Source of the DNA: JAOPZW01 sp963788935
GTDB taxonomy: Bacteria; Actinomycetota; Thermoleophilia; Solirubrobacterales; Solirubrobacteraceae
Length of the DNA: 64,000 bases
Assembly: GCA_963788935.1 (NCBI GenBank)
Contig: CAWBIM010000016.1
Coordinates: 372,001-436,000 of the forward strand
Direction of reading: 5' to 3'
Shown here: piece by piece, positions 60,346-64,000 of the stretch
How the letters are laid out: every line of letters begins with the position of its first letter
Numbering within the stretch: the stretch's first letter is position 1
The notes under the pieces: generated by a model
What the model saw: only the letters and a program-made list of their open reading frames with translations
Told to the model about the DNA's origin: nothing
Database searches by the model: none
Position numbers and translations under genes: made by a program

Positions 60346-60774
60346 TCAGTGCAGCGGCGGCTCCCAGCCCTCGAGCACGGGGGGCTGCCAGTCGGTCCCG
60401 ACGGTGCGGGAGCCGGCGACCCACGAGCCGAGCTCGGGCTGGGCGAACTTCGTGTGCTTCTCCTTGAGCTGGATGCCGTAGGAGTTGCCCTCCTGCAGGT
60501 GCTTGATGAGCACCTTGCGGGCGATCTCGTCCTCACGGCCTTCCGGGATCGGGAAGTAGATCCGCAGGAACGAGTTCGAGTAGCGGTCGAACACGGCCGG
60601 GACGCCCTGCTCCTGCAGGAGGTGGATGTCCTCGAGCCAGTTGATGTCGTCGCCCGGCGTCGCCGCCATGAGGTCGACGTCCTCGATCAGGCTCACGTCC
60701 TCCTGGTAGGGGAAGCGCTTGCCCGCGAGGTACTCGGCGTCGAGGCCCTGCTGCTTCTCGGGCTCGCCCCTCAT
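60346..60774 (-). CDS. Uncharacterised protein of the glutamate-synthase-like cluster
   Basis: A 142-residue protein translated by ATGA overlap from the FMN subunit gene, so it is the last gene of that operon. It is acidic in its first half (QEDVSLIEDVDLMAATPGDD) and has aromatic-rich conserved-looking blocks (FDRYSNSFLRIYFPIP, then WQPPVLEGWEPPLH). No cysteine, membrane segment or recognised cofactor motif is seen. Tight coupling suggests a small subunit or assembly factor of the enzyme encoded upstream. I do not recognise a family. Confidence 0.65.
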   Translation of the reverse strand: MRGEPEKQQGLDAEYLAGKRFPYQEDVSLIEDVDLMAATPGDDINWLEDIHLLQEQGVPAVFDRYSNSFLRIYFPIPEGREDEIARKVLIKHLQEGNSYGIQLKEKHTKFAQPELGSWVAGSRTVGTDWQPPVLEGWEPPLH

Positions 60775-62234
60775 GCGCCCGCCTCCCCGTTGGCGGACGT
60801 TCCGACGCCGGCCTCCGGGCCCGAGGGCGGGAGGTAGTCGACGGGGTTGTCGATGTAGCGCTCGAGGAGGGTCTTGATCTCGCTGAGCGTCCGCTCCTCG
60901 GTCACGCCGGGCACGTACTCGGTGCCGGCGAGCGGGACCTTCGCCATCGCCGCGGCCTCGACCGTCAGGGCGGCGAGGTCCTCGGGCTCGAGCGAGTGGA
61001 TGTTGGTCTTCCCGCACGCGCGCGCGAGGAGCTGGACCTCGAGGGTCAGGGCGTGGAGGAAGTTGTAGACGCGCTCGGCGGCCTCGTCCACGTTGAGCCG
61101 CTTGCGCAGCTCCGGGTCCTGCGTGGTGATGCCCACCGGGCAGCGGCCGGTGTGGCAGTGGTAGCACTTGCCGGCCGGGACGCCCATCGACCCCATGTAG
61201 TCGGTGACGCCCGGGATCTCCTTGTTGCAGTTCAGCGCCATCAGCGCCGAGTGCCCGATCGCGACGGCCTTCGCGCCGAGCGCCAGGCACTTGGCGATGT
61301 CGCCGCCGTTGCGGATGCCGCCCGCGACGACGAGGTCGATCTGGTCGGACAGGCCGACGTCCTCGAGCGCGCGCCGCGCCTCGGGGATCGCCGCCATGAG
61401 CGGGATGCCGGTCTCCTCGGTGGCGAGGTGCGGGCCGGCGCCCGTGCCGCCCTCGGCGCCGTCGAGGTAGATGATGTCCGGGCCGCACTTGGCCGCCATG
61501 CGGACGTCGTCGTACACGCGCGCGGCGCCCAGCTTGAGCTGGATCGGGATCTGGTAGTCGGTCGCCTCGCGGATCTCCTGGATCTTCAGCGACAGGTCGT
61601 CCGGCCCCAGCCAGTCCGGGTGCCGGGCGGGCGAGCGCTGGTCGATGCCGACCGGCAGCGAGCGCATCTCCGCGACCTGCTCGGTGACCTTCTGGCCCAT
61701 GAGGTGGCCGCCGAGGCCGACCTTGCAGCCCTGGCCGATGAAGAACTCGGCCGCGTCGGCGAGCATCAGGTGGTGCGGGTTGAACCCGTACCGGCTCTGG
61801 ATGACCTGGTAGTACCACTTCGTCGACAGGTCGCGCTCGGGCGGGATCATGCCGCCCTCGCCCGAGCAGGTCGCCGTGCCGGCCATCGAGGCGCCCTTGG
61901 CCAGGGCCATCTTCGCCTCGATCGACAGCGCGCCGAAGCTCATGCCCGTGATGTAGACCGGGACGTCGAGCTCGATCGGCTTCTTCGCGAAGCGCGCGCC
62001 GAGCACGGTCTTCGTCTCGCACTTCTCGCGGTAGCCCTCGATGACGAAGCGCGTCAGCGTGCCGGGCAGGAACACGAGGTCGTCCCAGCCGGGCATCTTC
62101 TTGAAGAGCGAGAACCCGCGCATGCGGTAGCGCCCGAGCTCGGCCTTCATGTGGATGTCGTTGATGACCTCGGGGGTGAAGATCTTGCTCTGCCCGAGGA
62201 TCGTCTGCGGAGAGGGTGCGGTCTCGTCAGCCAT
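60771..62234 (-). CDS. glxD: FMN-binding glutamate synthase domain protein (GlxD/MgsC-like)
   Basis: A 487-residue stand-alone version of the glutamate synthase central/FMN domain. Conserved features are PVYITGMSFGALSIEAKMALAKG, TCSGEGGM, DIIYLDGAEGGTGAGP (FMN phosphate loop), VVAGGIRNGGDIAKCLALGAKAV and the 3Fe-4S cysteines in KCYHCHTGRCPVGITTQ. Together with separate amidotransferase and GXGXG subunits it makes a split glutamate-synthase-like enzyme; characterised homologues are N-methylglutamate synthase and the GlxBCD proteins next to GlnT. Good ribosome binding site GAGGAGGAC. The order glutamine synthetase-GlxB-GlxC-GlxD is maintained. Confidence 0.87.
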   Translation of the reverse strand: MADETAPSPQTILGQSKIFTPEVINDIHMKAELGRYRMRGFSLFKKMPGWDDLVFLPGTLTRFVIEGYREKCETKTVLGARFAKKPIELDVPVYITGMSFGALSIEAKMALAKGASMAGTATCSGEGGMIPPERDLSTKWYYQVIQSRYGFNPHHLMLADAAEFFIGQGCKVGLGGHLMGQKVTEQVAEMRSLPVGIDQRSPARHPDWLGPDDLSLKIQEIREATDYQIPIQLKLGAARVYDDVRMAAKCGPDIIYLDGAEGGTGAGPHLATEETGIPLMAAIPEARRALEDVGLSDQIDLVVAGGIRNGGDIAKCLALGAKAVAIGHSALMALNCNKEIPGVTDYMGSMGVPAGKCYHCHTGRCPVGITTQDPELRKRLNVDEAAERVYNFLHALTLEVQLLARACGKTNIHSLEPEDLAALTVEAAAMAKVPLAGTEYVPGVTEERTLSEIKTLLERYIDNPVDYLPPSGPEAGVGTSANGEAGA

Positions 62235-62249
62235 CGTGGCGTCCTCCTC

Positions 62250-63038
62250 TCAGAGCACGAGCTTGCGCTCGGACGGCTCGAGGGTGTCGTAGTTGTAGAG
62301 CTGCTTGCCGCACACGAACTTCTGGAGCTCGGGCGGGTCGCCGAGCCCGTAGATGCGGAACTTGCGCTCGATGAACTCGGTGTCGGCGTCGGTCCACTCG
62401 CCCGGGACGCAGTCGACGCCGAGCGACTTGACCTTGCCGCCGACGTAGAGCGTCCCGTCGTACATGGAGTCGCCGAGGCCGGGGCCGACGTCGCCCAGGA
62501 TGATCTGGCGGCCGCGCTGCATCATGAAGCCGGTCATCGAGCCGGCGCTCCCGCCGACGATGACGGTGCCGCCCTTCTGGTCGATGCCCGTGCGCGCGCC
62601 GACGCGGCCGTGGATGAGGACGTCGCCGCCGCGGATCGCCGCGGCCGTGAGCGAGCCGGCGTTGCCGTCGATGACGACGACGCCGGACATCATGTTCTCG
62701 CACGACGACCAGCCGACGCGGCCCTTGATGTGGATCTCCGGGCCGTCGATGAGCCCGCAGCCGAAGTAGCCGAGGCTGCCGTCGAACGTGATCCGGCACC
62801 GGGTCAGGATGCCGACCCCGAGCGAGTGCTTCGCGCCCGGGTTCGCGATCGTGACGTCGGTGACGCCCTCCTCGTAGACCAGGCGCCGCAGCTCGGCGTT
62901 GATCTTCCGGGTCGTGAGCTCGCGCGCGTCGAACGTCGCCGTGTCGCCGTCGATCTCCGCGACGCCGGGCGCGGCGCCGTCGATCTCGACGAGGCCGCGT
63001 GCGTCGTACTTGATGCGCGACTCGCCTACCGCTGCCAC
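62250..63038 (-). CDS. glxC: GXGXG-domain subunit (GlxC/MgsB-like)
   Basis: A 262-residue protein corresponding to the C-terminal beta-helix domain of glutamate synthase. Repeating G-x-x-G-x-x-x-G turns are visible in VGWSSCENMMSGVVVIDGNAG, VGARTGIDQKGGTVIVGGSAG and LGDVGPGLGDSMYDGTLYVGG. This domain is structural and holds the other subunits together, transmitting the ammonia tunnel signal. GTG start at 63038, overlapping the amidotransferase stop by 13 bases. Confidence 0.87.
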   Translation of the reverse strand: MAAVGESRIKYDARGLVEIDGAAPGVAEIDGDTATFDARELTTRKINAELRRLVYEEGVTDVTIANPGAKHSLGVGILTRCRITFDGSLGYFGCGLIDGPEIHIKGRVGWSSCENMMSGVVVIDGNAGSLTAAAIRGGDVLIHGRVGARTGIDQKGGTVIVGGSAGSMTGFMMQRGRQIILGDVGPGLGDSMYDGTLYVGGKVKSLGVDCVPGEWTDADTEFIERKFRIYGLGDPPELQKFVCGKQLYNYDTLEPSERKLVL

Positions 63039-63964
63039 ACCATCACCTCACCCTCGTACGGGTCGTACGTGTCGATCTCCCGGTCCACGACCTGGCGGAT
63101 GGCGACCTCCTCGGAGGCCAGCGCGACCAGGTCGTCGGCCTCGTAGAGCACGAGCGGCTTGGCGGCCAGCTCGTCCTTGGCCATGCCGAGCGCGTCGTCG
63201 GTGACGCAGATGTACGTGAAGACGCCGTCGAGCTCCTCGAGGCTCTGGCGCATGGCGTCCTCGAGGGACTTGCCCTCGGCCATGCGCTCGGCGAGGTAGA
63301 CGGCGATGATCTCGGAGTCGCACTCCGACTGGAAGCGATGCCCGCTGCGCTCCAGGCGCCGGCGCCAGTAGAAGTAGTTCGTCAGCTGGCCGTTGTGGAC
63401 GACCGCGATGTCGGAGAAGGGGTACGCCCAGTACGGGTGCGCGCCCGAGATGTCGACGTCGGACTCGGTCGCCATCCGCACGTGGCCGATGGCGTGGCTG
63501 CCGACGAAGCGGTCGAGCTTGTACTCCCCGGCGACCTCCTCGGCGTCGCCCAGGTCCTTGACGATCTGCAGCGAGTGCCCGATCGACAGCACCTCCGCGC
63601 CCGGGATGTTCTCCACGCGGTCGGCCAGCAGCTTCAGGTCGCCGTCGTAGCCGAACGTCACGTTGAAGGCGTACTCGGTGGAGTCCTCGTACTCGGCGTC
63701 CGTCGCGCCGACGGCCACGAGCCGGCGCTCGACCTCGGCCCGGTGCCGGCGCAGCCGGTCGTGGAACTCGAAGTCGCGCGGCGTGTTGGCGTCGGCGAGC
63801 TTCACGCGCATCGCGTACGTGCCGTTGTCGGTCCGCGGCGGCCCGTACAGCGCGAAGCCGGTCGAGTCGGGCCCGCGATGCTTCATCGACTGGAGCATGC
63901 GGGTCATCTCACGGCCGATGTCGTGCGTGCCGTCGCGGTAGATGATCCCTGCGATCCCGCACAT
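63026..63964 (-). CDS. glxB: Class II glutamine amidotransferase subunit (GlxB/MgsA-like)
   Basis: A 312-residue Ntn hydrolase. It begins MCGIAGI, so after Met removal Cys1 is the nucleophile. KHRGPDSTGFAL, GHVRMATESDVDISGAHPYW and DIAVVHNGQLTNYFYWRRRLE provide the glutamine-binding and oxyanion residues. It hydrolyses glutamine (or gamma-glutamylmethylamide in the N-methylglutamate pathway) and hands ammonia or methylamine to the FMN subunit. Starts two bases after the glutamine synthetase stop. Confidence 0.9.
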   Translation of the reverse strand: MCGIAGIIYRDGTHDIGREMTRMLQSMKHRGPDSTGFALYGPPRTDNGTYAMRVKLADANTPRDFEFHDRLRRHRAEVERRLVAVGATDAEYEDSTEYAFNVTFGYDGDLKLLADRVENIPGAEVLSIGHSLQIVKDLGDAEEVAGEYKLDRFVGSHAIGHVRMATESDVDISGAHPYWAYPFSDIAVVHNGQLTNYFYWRRRLERSGHRFQSECDSEIIAVYLAERMAEGKSLEDAMRQSLEELDGVFTYICVTDDALGMAKDELAAKPLVLYEADDLVALASEEVAIRQVVDREIDTYDPYEGEVMVWQR

Positions 63965-63966
63965 GG

Positions 63967-64000
63967 CTAGGGCAGCACCTCCAGGTACTCGTCGCGCTCC
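63967..64000 (-). CDS. Glutamine synthetase-like protein, last residues only (gene continues beyond the window)
   Basis: Only eleven codons are inside the window, reading ERDEYLEVLP and a TAG. That ending (aromatic, Leu-Glu, Leu) is typical of glutamine synthetase C-termini, and GlnT-type or gamma-glutamylmethylamide synthetases are the usual neighbours of GlxB/MgsA. Assignment rests mainly on context. Confidence 0.45.
   Translation of the reverse strand, partial: ERDEYLEVLP

Overview
The window is about 73-75 percent G+C with dense, overlapping ATGA/GTGA gene junctions. Its gene content (TreS-Mak-GlgE-GlgB and TreX/Y/Z modules, a SoxR with a [2Fe-2S] motif, a stressosome operon) points to a chromosomal segment of an actinobacterium, most likely class Thermoleophilia (Solirubrobacterales type). 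That placement is inferred from gene content, not from a marker gene. I see no rRNA, tRNA, CRISPR array, insertion sequence, integrase or phage gene.

Layout. 1-4.8 kb holds housekeeping genes: a partial secreted alpha/beta hydrolase, an EamA exporter, a flavoprotein monooxygenase, a hexapeptide acyltransferase and an SGNH hydrolase. 4.9-14.9 kb is an alpha-glucan/trehalose block: compact malQ on the minus strand, then glgE-treS-mak-glgB and a two-PAS histidine kinase on plus. 14.9-17.4 kb carries an FAD-linked oxidase, an HhH-GPD protein and a small secreted protein. 17.5-23.4 kb is a partner-switching/stressosome operon: rsbR-rsbS-rsbT, an ATPase-PP2C protein, an ATPase-histidine-kinase-receiver hybrid, and a receiver-PAS-PP2C phosphatase.

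23.4-39 kb is a nearly complete purine-degradation island in two divergent arms. Minus arm: guanine deaminase, DUF3830, allantoinase, M20 allantoate-type hydrolase. Plus arm: hydroxypyruvate isomerase, tartronate-semialdehyde reductase, three xanthine dehydrogenase subunits with an 8-oxoguanine-deaminase-like gene between them, OHCU decarboxylase fused to the large XDH subunit, HIU hydrolase and uricase. SoxR with one likely target, and adenine deaminase, follow. Glycerate kinase at 59-60 kb would finish glyoxylate assimilation, but glyoxylate carboligase is not in the window. 39.7-45.7 kb is treZ-glgX(treX)-treY. 45.7-57 kb holds an aldo-keto reductase with an MmyB-type regulator, a GT4 glycosyltransferase, two orphan genes, a RecA-like/XRE/cupin regulator facing a MetE-like enzyme, a GH31 glucosidase and a GGDEF-EAL protein. 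57-59 kb is an AraC/cupin/VOC group sharing a promoter motif. 60-64 kb is a glutamate-synthase-like cluster (class II amidotransferase, GXGXG, FMN/Fe-S) with an uncharacterised small protein, downstream of a glutamine synthetase that runs off the window.

Two genome-scale observations matter for any user of this annotation. (1) About forty single-base frameshifts break otherwise well conserved genes. Nearly all are explained by one extra C on the plus strand, usually directly before GA, even in genes transcribed from the minus strand, so they look like sequence errors; 17.9-21.8 kb is hit hardest. Broken genes are given here with their reconstructed extents. (2) At least a dozen genes have a TANNNT -10 element ending only 6-10 bases before the start codon, i.e. 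leaderless transcription; this fixed several start codons.
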